This document shows positions 1-11,025 of a stretch of 64,000 bases of DNA, in pieces (position 1 is the first letter of the stretch; each line of letters starts with the position of its first letter). The DNA is from Liquidambar formosana. Lineage: Eukaryota > Streptophyta > Magnoliopsida > Saxifragales > Altingiaceae. The DNA lies in contig CM077820.1 in NCBI GenBank assembly GCA_039720395.1, forward strand, positions 49,523,425-49,587,424. The letters run 5' to 3'. The translations under genes were made by a program, and so were the position numbers. The notes under the pieces are model-generated. The model saw only the letters and a list, made by a program, of their open reading frames with translations, ran no database searches and was not told the DNA's origin.

Positions 1-247
1 CTGCTTCTTCTCTTTCCTCACTTGCAATTATTTCTGTCATCATCCAACAATCTCTTACAAAAATGCTTTTAATTTGCACAAGACTTTTTGCTATTGCGGA
101 TGGTAGTAGATGTGTTAAACTTCCACAACATTGCACCTCAAGAATTGTTAGTTTGCGAAATGACGGCGCATGAAATTGGCCTTGCCAAATCTCTTTCAAA
201 CTGTGCATGTCCGCCAATTTCAATTCCTCCAATTTAGGAAATGCAAC
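1..247 (-). CDS. CNL resistance gene, LRR exon 9 (B-type, third copy), cut by window edge
   Basis: This is the last visible exon of the large minus-strand NLR. It starts after a CAG acceptor (AG at 248-249) and reads without a stop to the window edge, 82 codons. It opens with VAFPKLEEL, then LKEIWQGQ and later AKSLVQIKSI, and ends in an acidic run (ASEEREE). This matches the B-type LRR exons at 12130-12609 and 27341-27832, so it is a third copy of the same cassette. The product would be a stretch of irregular leucine-rich repeats, the ligand or effector sensing part of an intracellular immune receptor. The reading phase (0) fits the exon at 2870-3631 upstream of it. The downstream end lies outside the window. 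Confidence 0.75.
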
Positions 248-334
248 CTGTTAAACCATTAAAACATTAGAAGTATAGTTTTGGTTCTTTTAAACAATTT
301 AAACATGCAATTCAATACACAAATAATGCGGCAA

Positions 335-440
335 TCATCAATAGCTTTGTAATCTAGTCGCACTTCTCCCCTTTTACGTGGGAGGAGGTTCTAAGTTCAA
401 ATCTTTCAATAGGTGAAATAATAATCTTGTATTGTAACCC
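335..440 (+). mobile_element. tRNA-like SINE relic (copy in intron 8)
   Basis: A diverged tRNA-like promoter pattern is visible: a box-A-like stretch near 345-362 and a box-B-like GTTCAAATC near 405-414. Related copies at the same relative place upstream of the other two B exons (near 12690 and 27910) keep a clearer GGGTTCAAGTCC box B. The insertion therefore predates the exon duplication. No target-site duplication could be fixed. Confidence 0.35.
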
Positions 441-1587
441 AATATAACTAAATAAATAAACAAAAGATAAAATTGGCAATAACTCCACCATACAAGACTT
501 ATTTTACAATAAGGTTAGGCATCATTTTCCCCAATGACTAGTCCATGACATTTAATCTTTTATAGCATTTAGTCATTTTTGTTTAAATCCCTAGTTTATC
601 CTTATATACTATTAAGGGTAATCCTTTTTATGTAATTAAGGCATCTTGTATAATTAACTTGGTTTTTTAGTTTTTCAAATTTTAAAAATTTATAACTTGC
701 ATTATATATATCCACTTTTGAAAAAATTTACATTTTTGGAATCTAAGCATCGAGATATTTGAAACAAGGCTGTGAAAATTAGGAAATTATAATTAAAAAA
801 AATTAATAGTAAAATTTTACTATTTGATACTACCTTACTATTTTGTCAAACAGTAACATTTTGCTGTTTCAATTTGTTAAAATAATTTCATTGTTTAAGA
901 ATCAAAACAACGAATATTTTCTATAGATAATGAAAGAGAAGGAAAGAGAGAGAGTAAGTAAGAGAGATCTAAAATCTAAAAAGTAAAATTCCATTGTTCA
1001 ATAGCAAATTTTCCACCATTCACAAGTAGTATAATCTTACTATTTTACTCTAGATATATACAACATGGGAGAATCAACTTAGAGCATTTTAATAGTGTGA
1101 TTTGAATCTCAATCTCTTCTATATGGCTTTGAAAGACTCAAGCTTTACATTTCTGTCGAAAACATGCAAGCCCTAGCTCTACATTTGAGATTTGAAATCC
1201 TGTATTTGTTTTTGCATAGAAGATGGTGAGAGAAATGAGAAAGGATCCCTGCTGGAGTTGTCTCTGTTGTTCTTTACACATGTGCATGTGCGTTGGAATC
1301 TGATACCGATTCCCTCAATTTCTTGTAATTTAAAATACTAGTACATCCGTAACCGTTCTTTAAGATAAACTTTATTCACTATTGAGGAATAAAGGTGGCG
1401 AATTGATGTTAGAAAAATACCATAGAGTTCTTTTTATTTATAGCATAGATGGATTATTAAGTAATTTGCTAGTTGATTTACAATACTATTTTAAAGAATG
1501 AAACTTATATTTTTGGTTCCCAAATTCATCATAATCCACTCCATATTTTGTATAATTCTCATAATTCAAATAGATAAATGATACTAG

Positions 1588-1854
1588 CTCCCTCTGTCCT
1601 ATAAAGATATGCCTCTTTGAAAAAGCACGCAAATTAAGAAAATCAATTAATGCATTGATTTGTCATCCACTCTTTTCTTTCCAACAGTACCCTTATCATA
1701 CTATCAATGCATTGGTTATATGTTTAAAGTAATTCTTAGTGTAATAAAGGCTAGTGGGAAAGTTAGAAAATTTATAATTTGACTTTTCAAAGTGACAAAC
1801 ATTTTCGAATAGTAAAAAAAAGAAAGAAAGCCTATCTTTATGGGACACAGGGAG
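1588..1854. mobile_element. Stowaway-type MITE
   Basis: The ends are inverted: CTCCCTCTGTCCTATAAAGAT on the left and, reversed, the matching CTCCCTGTGTCCCATAAAGAT on the right. This is the typical Stowaway (Tc1/mariner-type) terminus, and TA-rich sequence flanks it. The element is about 267 bp and non-coding. The paralogous introns at about 17575-17590 and 29755-29770 read straight through this place (ATAGATAAAGGATATATGG), so they keep the empty site. The insertion came after the intron was duplicated, or the copies diverged before it. Confidence 0.8.
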
Positions 1855-2869
1855 TATATGGAAACATATGTTCAAGACAAGGTCCACACTATTGCAGATG
1901 TGGTGCTGCATTTTTCTCAGCAAATTCAATTAATACCAAGGTCAAGGCAATTATTAAGTATTTTTCTTCACGCAGGATTTATGAGATATATTAATAAAAA
2001 TACATAAAGAAAAGCAACAATACACAAGAAACACTAATTTATGTAGTTGGACAAAACTCTGTCTACGTCCAGAGTCGTTGCATCTAGAGTCATTGTAACT
2101 CTCACTATGACCTCTAGCAAAATAGAGATCCTGTAAATAGCCCTCACTATACGTAGCGCATATAGAAACTAGGGATACATGTTATAAGTATGAAATGACC
2201 AAAATAATGTTACAAAATCACTAAAATCCCTTTACCAAACTACATCTGTCATCTTCGGTCTTCATGGTGAAAATGTATAGTATTACCAGGCTCTACAATT
2301 AATATCTATCACTAATATACCGACTTGGAATTCCTGAGTAATCTCAACTAAATATATTCCTTGATTTATTTCAAAATTTCATCCTATTTTTAGGGACAAT
2401 TAATCACTACTCTTTAATTTCAATTAAAGATCCTAATCTATCTTTAATGACTTTCCAAGATTATCTTATAATTAACAATTCATGTTTTGAAAGTTTATAA
2501 GCGTCCTAACCTGCCCTGTTACCACTTTTTCCTATTTCCATTTACCAGCACTCTTTAGGTCCTTCACTAATGGTATGTTTTTTTTTTTATTTTCCTCTCT
2601 AACAAGTAACAAGCCATGACTGTTTCGGGTTAATCTGTTACACAAGCCAATACGTACACAGAGAAGCAAAGTGATGATGCAATGATACCCTTATTATACT
2701 TTTTGCTCTCGGTCATGGAACTCTGTCAGACTTAAGTGGCTGCCACGTTGCATATAACAATTTGGTGCGTTCTAGTTCATCAATAATATGGTTGCCTATA
2801 CTCAAATTATTACAAAAAGATGGATCCATGCACAATTTATATGTTACCTAAGTACAGGCTCATACATAC

Positions 2870-3631
2870 CTTGTCCACCAAGAAGAGGGGTTGTTTTCTT
2901 GGAGTACCCACATGGCCCTTCCCCTTCTCCTGGGATTCTTCGAAGCTACTCAATTCTGAAGCAAATATTTCTATATCAGAACAATCGTTTAGCAGCACCC
3001 TCTTCAAAGATGGCCATTCTGAAATACGATTCCCTTGACAGAAACTCTTGAGCTGCTCTAACTGGATTAGAGACAAACGGATCACTCGAGGGAACACTAT
3101 CTTATCTGTTGCTGCTGCTTCTACTAATTCATTTTCAACAATTTCTTCCATCTCCCAGCATCCCACTATTTCTAATTCTTCGAGTTGCACAAGACTTTTG
3201 GCCATGGAAGTTGTGAAGATATGCCTCAAATTTCGGCAGTCAATAACATTTAGTGAAGTTAGGTTCTGAAAGGGGAAATATCCACTGACTTGCGAATCTG
3301 TTTTCCATATCTGCTTCAACTTCCAGAGACTACGTAAACCCAAATTTCCCAACTGAGTGGTTCTTCCGATTTGCTTTTCCTTGTCATTTAGCCCCCCAAG
3401 ATCAAATACATATTCCAGTGAATCAATTGTAAACATATCCATTACTGTTAGTGACTCTAAATTTTGTAGCTTCGTTAGCATATTGGATGGAACAATATTC
3501 AATAGATAGTTACAACTATATACGTCGAGTTTTTTCAATTTGCAAAAGGAACCAACAGGGAGTTGGGGGTGCCATATCTCTTTCAAGGAAACAGAGTCGA
3601 CAATAAATTCCTCCAAATTGGGAAATGTAAC
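2870..3631 (-). CDS. CNL resistance gene, LRR exon 8 (A-type, second copy)
   Basis: The exon is 762 nt (254 codons) and fully open. Its acceptor is CTGCAG (AG at 3632-3633) and its donor is G|GTATGT at 2869-2868; both introns are phase 0. It begins VTFPNLEEF, continues with SLKEIWHPQLPVGSF, and ends GTPRKQPLFLVDK. The repeats are irregular LRRs of the plant CNL kind, each turn having a LxxLxxLxVxxC-like pattern (for example LTSLNVIDCRNL and LEELEIVGCWEMEEIVE). The closest relative in the window is the exon at 31231-31938. In the transcript it follows the C-type exon at 7705-8415. I see no disabling lesion. Confidence 0.8.
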
Positions 3632-3788
3632 CTGCAGAATTGACCTCATTTTTTTTTAATATTTATTCTAAATAACTAAACATAACAGAGGATATAACAA
3701 GTCATCTATGATTAAAACCTGGGAGACACGTACGAAAATGGAGAAAGGAAAACATGCAGTGGAACGAGGAAAGAAGAAATGTAAAGGG

Positions 3789-3930
3789 AGATGCTAATCA
3801 CAGTAGTGATGGTCTGATGGTCACGACATGATTGGTGTATGTTATGCATGTGCCATGTGAGTCACATGATGCATGCATAAGATGCACCAACTATAGCGCC
3901 ATGATCCGACCGCAACTGTCATTAGCATTT
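3789..3930. mobile_element. Short MITE with long inverted ends
   Basis: The left arm starts GATGCTAATCACAGT near 3790. The right arm, read on the other strand, starts AATGCTAATGACAGT near 3930. The arms pair imperfectly for about 65-70 bp, so nearly the whole 140-bp unit can fold into a hairpin around 3860. It has no coding capacity, and the target-site duplication could not be fixed. It lies in the intron upstream of LRR exon 8. Confidence 0.6.
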
Positions 3931-3954
3931 CTTGAAAGATAAATTAGGATGTAT

Positions 3955-4030
3955 GTCCAAAGTTCGAATCATAAATCTAAAGTTATATACAGTGTGTCCA
4001 AAGTTCGAATCATATATCCAAAGTTATCAA
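3955..4030. repeat. Two-copy short tandem repeat
   Basis: The phrase GTCCAAAGTTCGAATCATA occurs twice about 42 bp apart, each followed by a related AATCTAAAGTTAT or ATCCAAAGTTAT. It is a small local duplication in the intron. Confidence 0.5.
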
Positions 4031-4530
4031 TCATTATAACCTCGAAGACAGCATCATGCATAAACAAAAATGGCTGTGTAACGGTGTCAAACTTTTATGA
4101 TTAATTGGAATAGCTAGATGTAAAGTCATCTATGGATAGGTTGCAGGGTTTGGTACCCAAAAACAAAGCAAAATATTTACACAAGGTATGGGGTGAAGGT
4201 TAATGTACATGAAGTTGCCTACTTGCATAATTTAGTTTTCCTTTTGCCCATAATAAGAGAGGGGGGGAGAGGGGAGGGGGGGTGAACTACGGTGATACAC
4301 TGGGCCATTTTCTTCTTCGTCTTCTTCTTCGCCATCTAGATTTTCTCCGGGATGTGCTTGCTTGCTTGCTTCTTCTTCCAATAAGTTGATGTGAGATTGT
4401 TTTGATTCTTCTTTAATGTACTCTTTATTTCCTTCTTCAAAAAGCTGACTCATATATCGGGGACCATAATTTCATAGTGTGCAAATCAATGAAAGAAATG
4501 TTGACCTCTACTATCATATATAGTCTTTAA

Positions 4531-5700
4531 TGTACTTTAGTGGTGGGCTACTCGCCAGTTCCTTTATCTTTTCAAAGCGTTGCTTAATCCTGAAAGTGAT
4601 CTGTAGAAGACTTCATACTTAAGGTATATAGTTCCCACGTTTTGTTTTGCTAACTATTAGAATTAAAAACTTCTAGAAACAATGAAACCGGCCATATTGT
4701 CGAGTAGAATATATGCAGTTAGGGTTGTGCATGGGTCGGTTTGGAGCAGTTTAAAAAAAAATTATCAATCAACCTACTCATAGCAAGTTGCAAATCTTCC
4801 AACCCGCTGCCAATCCATAAGTGTTAAAAACCGGTGGGTTTGTTGAATTTTTTTTTTGGATTTTTGGCCATACTCCCATGTTATAAGAGTTTTTTTTAAC
4901 AAAAGCTCCATAAACAAATTCATTAACCTCATAACCCCTTTTGACACCAAACTGATGAAATTACCCTTCTCTCACAAAAATATCATTTGTCTTAATTTTT
5001 TCTACATGGAATAGTTTTTCCATCTTCGTTGACCAATAGATTCATTTTTTTGAGTTCCGTCCACAATCACTCAACTCAATGAGTTGACTCATTTTTCACC
5101 ACCTCCAACCTTCGTCTGAACACCCAAACATTTGATAATAACTGCAGTCCACTTTTACAACCTCTCCACGCCCCCCCCCCCCCTTAAAAAAAGCACTCAT
5201 TTTTATGTAGGGAAGAGCAACATGTTATTGCAACCTCTCGGCACTCAAGAAAAAAGAAATCTCATTTTAATGTAGAGAACAATAACAAGTTACTGTTTAA
5301 CAGTAACAAAATAGTAACATATATATTACTATTTAACAGCATAATTTTCATATTACTGTTGCCAAAGCAAAAAATAACATAATTTTTTTTTTTTCCAAAA
5401 TTACCTAATCACAGTGAGTATTGTTTCGAAGATCATGACGAGTAGATTCCAAAAATACAAGTTTTATTAAAAACGGATTTGCATCTTGTAAGCTATAGGA
5501 AGTTGGCTAGGAGACATGCATAGTAATTAAAGTTGTGTGGAATTCATGAAGTGGACATCATTGTTTTCTTTCTTCTATTTTGTTGGAAAATAATATTCTT
5601 AATTGTTTAATTAAATATGAGGGGCAAATAAGTATTTAAAATTCAAAATAAAGGTGTAATGGTCAATCAAAAGTTTTTCTAAGATACAAACTTTTGTAGG

Positions 5701-5703
<3 letters not shown>
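4531..5703. other. Intron sequence without recognised features
   Basis: AT-rich sequence within the intron between LRR exons 7 and 8. It has homopolymer runs (C at about 5169-5183, several T runs) and phrases related to AACAGTAACA near 5281-5350 that also appear near 850. No gene or well-bounded element was recognised. Confidence 0.5.

Positions 5704-5754
<51 letters not shown>
5704..5754. repeat. (TA)n microsatellite
   Basis: About 25 uninterrupted TA dinucleotides. A shorter (AT)n tract follows the MITE at 6135-6150, so the MITE sits inside the microsatellite. Confidence 0.95.
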
Positions 5755-5757
<3 letters not shown>

Positions 5758-5758
<1 letters not shown>

Positions 5759-6134
5759 GGGAGGGATCCGTTTACACCTGGTGTAACACCCCTCAATAAC
5801 TTTTTGTAGGATCAGATTTTTTCAAACCAACCGTTGGATTGAATACCCATCTCATGGAGATCATCCACACTAAATTTCACATTGATCAGATACTCGTAAG
5901 CATCTCATCTATAAATTCATTTTTTTTTTTTTTTTGCAAATAAAACTATAATTTAGGCCATTTTATCAATGGAATAGTACCTAATCTTCAATCAATGTGA
6001 AATTTGGCGTGTATAATCTCCATGGGAGTAGTTTCTAATCCAACTATTAGTTTTGAAAAATACCGATCCTATAAAAAGTTATTGAGGGGGGTAAGAGTAA
6101 AAGTTTTACACTGGGTGCAAATAGATCCCTCCCC
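5758..6134. mobile_element. MITE with ~190-bp inverted repeats, inserted in a TA microsatellite
   Basis: The element is almost entirely palindromic. The left end GGGGAGGGATCCGTTTACAC pairs with the right end read on the other strand, GGGGAGGGATCTATTTGCAC. Pairing continues through CCCCTCAATAACTTTTT, GGATC and ATTTCACATTGAT towards a T-rich centre near 5920-5935. TA repeats on both sides agree with a TA target preference (Tc1/mariner-type), but the termini are not the usual Stowaway sequence. It is non-coding. Confidence 0.8.
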
Positions 6135-6623
6135 ATATATATATATATAGTATACATAAGTTCAAGGGTTCAAATTTCAACTATTTTGGGTAGGCCTCCT
6201 CCTCATCCTAGCTAATCAACTTTACCAAAAGAAATTGTTGTTAAAAGTATTAATCTGAAAGATAGATTGTATGAAGAAAAAGAATATTTTATTGTCTTCT
6301 TTCTTGGAAATGCAAACAGAATTATTGTTTCGCAAAATTTGTTGTTCAATTCATTGCACTCAAGTGTTATTTATCCAATAAATCATAAGTGATCCACTTC
6401 ATTTAATTTTAAAATGAAAATCATAAATAGCATTTAATTGGTACATTTCATATAGCAATAAAATGATAAATTCAAAAAACATATCAAGAAAATCATAAAT
6501 AAAATGAATAGGTACTCTTAATATATAACAATGAAATAATAGATTCAAAGAATATATGAGGAAGATAATAAATAAAATTTAATAAGTACTCTTTATATAA
6601 CAATGAAATTGCTAATATTCGGG

Positions 6624-6729
6624 ACGCCACTGGAACTAGCCTAGTGGTGAGGGAGGGTGGGGAAAAGGGTAGGAGTAGGATAGGTTAGGGGTTCGAACCC
6701 CTCCCAAAGTACCCCCAAAAAAATTTTGT
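6624..6729 (+). mobile_element. tRNA-derived SINE with 11-bp target-site duplication
   Basis: The body carries an internal Pol III promoter: box A in TAGCCTAGTGGTGAG (about 6638-6652) and box B in GGTTCGAACCC (about 6690-6700), then an A-rich tail. It is flanked by a perfect 11-bp direct repeat, TAATATTCGGG, at 6613-6623 and 6730-6740. A second member of the family is at 32769-32880. At about 105 bp it is a short SINE. It would be moved by LINE machinery, because it codes for nothing. Confidence 0.88.
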
Positions 6730-6740
6730 TAATATTCGGG

Positions 6741-7560
6741 TCGGTTTATGACCCGCACTCATTGCCCGCCCACATGTAGATGTTGGACCTTAATATTTAG
6801 TTTCCTATTTTTGGTTGGTTTCCAATTGTGCATGGGAACCCTAGTCCTATTAGCGTTAGAAATTTATAGGAGTTTTTATTTAAGGAGGCTTTCTCTTGGA
6901 ATGAGAGCTAGCATTGGTTATTGCTTCTCTACAACACTCTCCCCCCATTCTCTCTAGCACTCTTTCTCTAGGATCACCATAGCCTAGAGGATTTGGAAGT
7001 GTGGAAAAAAGGGAAGACTCTTGTAGCGATCCCAATGACTTAAACAGCAATGAGAAGCATACATGAAGGTTTGGTTCGTGTTGAAGACAAGAGCAAAGCA
7101 CAAGACAACCCTGCGGGAACGACAGGCAATTCTCAGGTCTCTTCCACAAGAGGTAACTCTTAGACCCGTTTTGTATGCTATATGCATAGTGCTAGCGCTT
7201 GTCATGTGAGTGCAACTCCTGTTTTATCAAAGTCCCAATAGAAAAAACTTAAACAACAGGCCAAGCAGGCCATATCTAGTGTGCTTCACCATTTCCAAGA
7301 TAGAAATTCTACAAAAAATTATGATTTTATCAATTAAACTAAAAATATAAAAAATACAATAAGAAAAGGCCACTCAGAAGGCATCGTTTTCTTTGTTCTA
7401 TTCCCCACCGGCAAATACTGTTACATCTTCAGCTGACCAAAGTCTACCATTAAGTCTTAGATATGCCTTTTATGATAGAACCTTTAAAAATATAAATTAA
7501 GTTGGGTGCAAAGGAATTTTTGTAGTCGCAATAGCCTCTCCTTTTTCGTAATGCGGACAT
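6741..7560. other. Intron sequence, partly a diverged copy of 32270-32390
   Basis: No gene recognised. The part at about 7380-7480 (CCCCACCGGCAAATACTG, then CTTCAGCTGACC) resembles about 32285-32390 (CCCCGCCGACAACTGCTG, then CTCCGGCCGACA). This is a remnant of the same module duplication. The stretch at 6755-6960 could be old LTR sequence, but no ends were found. Confidence 0.4.
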
Positions 7561-8632
7561 TGCATGAGCATTCGGAGTTGTATGTATGTCAAGTCCTATT
7601 GGTTTATAATGCTAATTAAGCATGCAGGACAAACCATAAAAAATGTTTTACATGGATATATAGTGCTTTTTGAATTTGAGAATGAAAATTTTGCTCTAAC
7701 ATACCTCGTTATTAATGAAGAGGGGTGCACTGGGAACGTTAATTGAAGTGAATGTCTTTATTCGAGGACAACGAATTATCTTCATTAAACTCAAAGATGG
7801 AAACTCTAAAGTATGATTTCCAGGATAGAAACTTGTGAGGTTGGGCAAACCTTGAAGTATGATACATCTTGAGTAGCGAAACACGATCTTGTCAATTGCT
7901 TCTTCCATTGCTCCTTTTTCCTTATTAACAATCTCTTCCATGTTAAGACAATCTGTTATTTCCAATCCTTCAAGTTGCAAATCAAGAGCCATGGAACAAG
8001 AGAACAGATTTCTCAAGTTGTTGCACTTGTGTATGTTTAGCCGTCTTAGATATTGGAAGCTTAAAATTCCTTTAGGATCATTGTTCCACATGCACCTCAA
8101 ACATAAAATTCCCTTAGGATGCTCGGTCAAGTTCATTTCCTCTAAATCAGAGAGTGGCTCTGCACGTTCTTTATAACAGTTTAGCCCTACAAGCTCAAAC
8201 ACTTGTTCCAGCGAATCACAACTTTCCACTTTGATTTTTTCCAACTTTTGTATGCTTCCCAGCATATTAGAGAAAAACCTTTCCAGCATAGTAGAGGAAA
8301 AAACTTTCAACAAAAATGTACACTTCTCCACCACCAAATATCGTACATAGCAGTCCTTGACAGTAAATTGGTCATGACATATCTGTTTCAACTCGGACAA
8401 TTCGAAGAACTCTACCTGCAAAACCCAAAGCAATATATTACCCTGTGCATAAATACATATTCTCATGAAACATATTCAGTAGCTTCAAAGTGGCCAAGTG
8501 TCCAAATAGAACATTTGGGTAAGAGTAATGACCGTGTAGTGCACTAGGGCTGGTGCACTATTGGACCTCCCTTAGACAATGTGATTAATGCACCAGCCCT
8601 TGTGTACTGCTTTCTGGTGCACTATTACAATC
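7560..8632. repeat. C-type exon module, copy 2 (partner about 18530-19720)
   Basis: The C-type LRR exon is duplicated with both flanks. On one side, TTGAATTTGAGAATGAAAAT near 7671 matches about 18605. On the other, the sequence at about 8500-8632 matches about 19585-19715. The latter block has a small inverted repeat (GGCTGGTGCACTA against TAATGCACCAGCC), which may be an old mobile-element end. Confidence 0.75.
7705..8415 (-). CDS. CNL resistance gene, LRR exon 7 (C-type, second copy)
   Basis: The exon is 711 nt (237 codons) and open, between acceptor CAG (8416-8418) and donor G|GTATGT (7704). Both introns are phase 0. It begins VEFFELSELKQICHDQ and ends VPSAPLFINNE. It has irregular LRRs such as LEKIKVESCDSLEQVFEL and LEGLEITDCLNMEEIVNKEK. 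The partner exon is 18645-19364. It has a short internal repeat absent from the partner (SSTMLERFFSNMLGS) and lacks the NEGLQETSGDD insert near the end of that exon. In the transcript it follows the B exon at 12130-12609. Confidence 0.8.
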
Positions 8633-8639
8633 CCTCAAC

Positions 8640-9811
8640 TTTATTTAAGTAAACCCCATTTCTTTTCATTTTTCAAGGTTTTATGAGATTTTCATAAAAA
8701 CTGTTCATTTGGTCCACTAGAAAACATCATTTTGAAAAAGAAATTTTTCTAAAATCTATCGTTTAAGAAGACTTTTTAGCCATTTACAGTCTATTTCATT
8801 TTTATACAAAAATCATATATGACCAAATGTCACACTCACATACAAGAACGTACACATAATAACGTCATATGTTTCCATAATATCAACCATAACACATACA
8901 CATATGTGTCAACTACCATAGAGTCTTCACCATACAAATACAAATACTAAGTTTTTCAAGTAATTACATCTCACATAAAACTTAAAGGAAGTAAGACTAA
9001 TCTGCTCGATCAACTTAATTCATCCTTAGCCTCCCCTGAAATCATAAATTTTCATAAAAAAATAAGCTGTCTAGCTTAGTGAGAAACTAAATAAAATTTA
9101 TGATTTCACTTGAAATTTAATCAATTTCATCAATAAATTGTGCATGCTTTATAATAAACATTGTAATACGTAATTCAAACAATTCCATACTTGTTGTATC
9201 TCACAACCTGCAAAACATAATTTAAAATAATACACATAGGCTTTTATGCCAAATGTGTTCCACAATACACATAGGCCTCATGCCAAATGTGTTCTACCAT
9301 TCAGCCACAGCACATAATGCCTCATTGCAATATGTGTATACAGATCACGGCCTACTTGCTCAATGAGTCTATATATTAGTGCACTAACTGCGGGATATGC
9401 TCAATCCTGACTGTCTCCCATCAACATTTGATTTATCTCAATCAACAGATATAAATCCAACAATATAATGTGCCACCATGATGCATCATAAAATTCAACA
9501 TAATAAATCGCAATAATAAATCCTCTCATTGATTTATTTCAACAATCATAAATCATCATAAATTTCAAATAATAAATCAATTCATTGAATTATTTCAACA
9601 GTTATAAGCTACTATAGGCTTCGGATAATAAATCATCTCATGTCGCCACATACAGATTTATCATTTCATGCATATATCTTATATTTGTTCGCACATAAGT
9701 ACTAAGGTTTTAAAATGAACCAATTTAAGGTTATTTTCTACCAATTCAAAATTGTTTATAATTATAAACAATTTTTTTAGAACCAAATTACTAAAAAAAA
9801 ATTTCTCTCTC

Positions 9812-9842
<31 letters not shown>

Positions 9843-10780
9843 GGGTCAAACGGTCAACCCTGGTCAAACCGGGTCAAACTTGGTCAAAAAGTCAAACTGG
9901 GTCAACCCTGGTCAAACAATCAAACCGGGTCAATCTTAGTCAAACAATCAAACCGGGTCAACCCTGGTCAAATCGGGTCAAATTGACCCGTCACTGTGCT
10001 TCTTCTTCCTATTTTCTCTGATTTTCCTGTTACGAATTTGCCTATTATTTCAGTACTTTGAAAAATTCCACTGAACTCATTTCTTATCGAAAAATTTCAA
10101 ATAAGATGTCTATGAAAAGATATTGATCTCTAGTATTTAATAAAATTATAAAATATAAGAAACAATTAGCCAAAAACTCATAATATGCAAAATAAAGAAT
10201 TCTGGTTTTTGATTTAATTCTTCTTAAATTTGAAAAACTGAAACGTCAAATTTTTACAACAATTACTTCTGGTCATAACCCTCTTTCAATCAAAGTTTCA
10301 TGCCTTGAATACTTCTATAACATTCGAAATTTGAGTCTCAAATTTCTAAGAAGCCATAGATGAACTTCAAGCTTTCAGTCATCCATTAAATCCTTAAATC
10401 ATTCAAGTTTATACTACTGATGATCAATACATAAGAAGAAAAAGAGTTTCTCACCTAAATCTTCAACTTAAATCCCTTCCTAAGCTTCTTCTCAAAGCAC
10501 CCAAGAATTCTCTCTCTCTACTGTGTTTTTTCTCTCTCTTTCTCTCTCTCTCTTTCTCTCCACCCTTCAGCGTTGCAGAAACCTGTTGCTATATATATAC
10601 CCCTCCTTCATGCAAAACACACGACACATGGCATATAGCAGCCATGCACCCCCCTTCACTCAAGCCATTTGGCGCTCAACCCATGCCATGTGGCTATCCC
10701 TTACGTGCCATTTGGCACCCTCACAAGCCACTTGTCCAACTATATGTATATCTATATATCTATATATAATTATGTAGGTG

Positions 10781-10812
<32 letters not shown>

Positions 10813-11025
10813 ATTTTTATTGAGTCATTACACCAAAAAGTCTACTTAAATGACAAATTTTGGAAAAACTTTTATCAACAAAGTTGTTCAAAATAATGTT
10901 TTCCAGGGACTATTTGAGCAATTTTCATTAAAACCTTATATATTTTTCATAAAATCTTGAAAAGTGAAAAGAAGTGGGATTTGCAAATAAAGTTACATTA
11001 AGGGGTTCCAACAGCTGTCCTCCAA
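8640..11025. mobile_element. 2.4-kb element with ~100-bp terminal inverted repeats, MITE-family ends, foreign filler
   Basis: The left end (about 8640-8780) has TTTTATGAGATTTTCATAAA, AAAACATCATTTTGAA and AAATCTATCGTTTAAG. The right end (about 10850-10990) contains the same words reversed and complemented, with divergence. The same terminal family forms the compact MITEs at 20681-20996 and 56093-56490; the last has a 9-bp target-site duplication, pointing to Mutator-type. The 2 kb between the ends is unlike the MITEs. It has GTCAA repeats at 9836-9990 and, on the minus strand, a TATA-rich stretch at 10586-10600 followed by a GA-rich leader to about 10440. No transposase is visible. The outer borders are uncertain by about 20 bp. 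Confidence 0.55.
9836..9990. repeat. GTCAA-based tandem repeats
   Basis: Short irregular units built on GGTCAAACCGGGTCAACC recur about ten times, next to a (CT)n and a long T run at 9805-9840. Such GGTCAA repeats are seen in plant LTR elements. Here they lie inside the inverted-repeat element and have no coding meaning. Confidence 0.7.

Larger units (their letters stand above)
248..2869 (-). other. Intron between LRR exons 8 and 9; third, diverged copy of the duplicated intron
   Basis: Acceptor CAG before 247 and donor GTATGT after 2870 bound this AT-rich intron. Much of it aligns by eye with the introns upstream of the other two B exons. One example is the block at about 1370-1580, which corresponds to about 17385-17580 and 29570-29760. 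It holds a SINE-like relic and a Stowaway-type MITE, both listed separately. No coding sequence is seen. Confidence 0.7.
2740..4520. repeat. A-type exon module, copy 2 (partner 30760-32765)
   Basis: The A-type LRR exon and its flanks are duplicated. On the 3' side, a CCACGTTGC...CAATTTGGTG stretch near 2745 recurs near 30773. On the 5' side, the segment 4378-4520 (CCATAATTTCATA, then CAATGAAAGAAATG) recurs near 32640-32768. Divergence is moderate. Each copy has its own insertions: a MITE at 3.8 kb here and a SINE at 32.77 kb in the partner. Confidence 0.7.

Noticed and set aside
4232..4453. Acidic 73-codon minus-strand frame
   Set aside because: It lies in the duplicated intron of the A module. 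The partner copy near 32544-32735 has no matching frame, and the acidic run comes from a CTT-rich repeat.
5611..5796. Open frame with an Ile-Tyr repeat
   Set aside because: It is the translation of the (TA)n microsatellite.
6636..6702. Functional tRNA gene
   Set aside because: Boxes A and B are present, but no cloverleaf with acceptor stem could be drawn. The A-rich tail and target-site duplication show a SINE.
9836..9990. Regular short repeats that could suggest a CRISPR array
   Set aside because: Units are irregular, have no distinct spacers, lie in plant DNA and are the GGTCAA type common in plant repeats.
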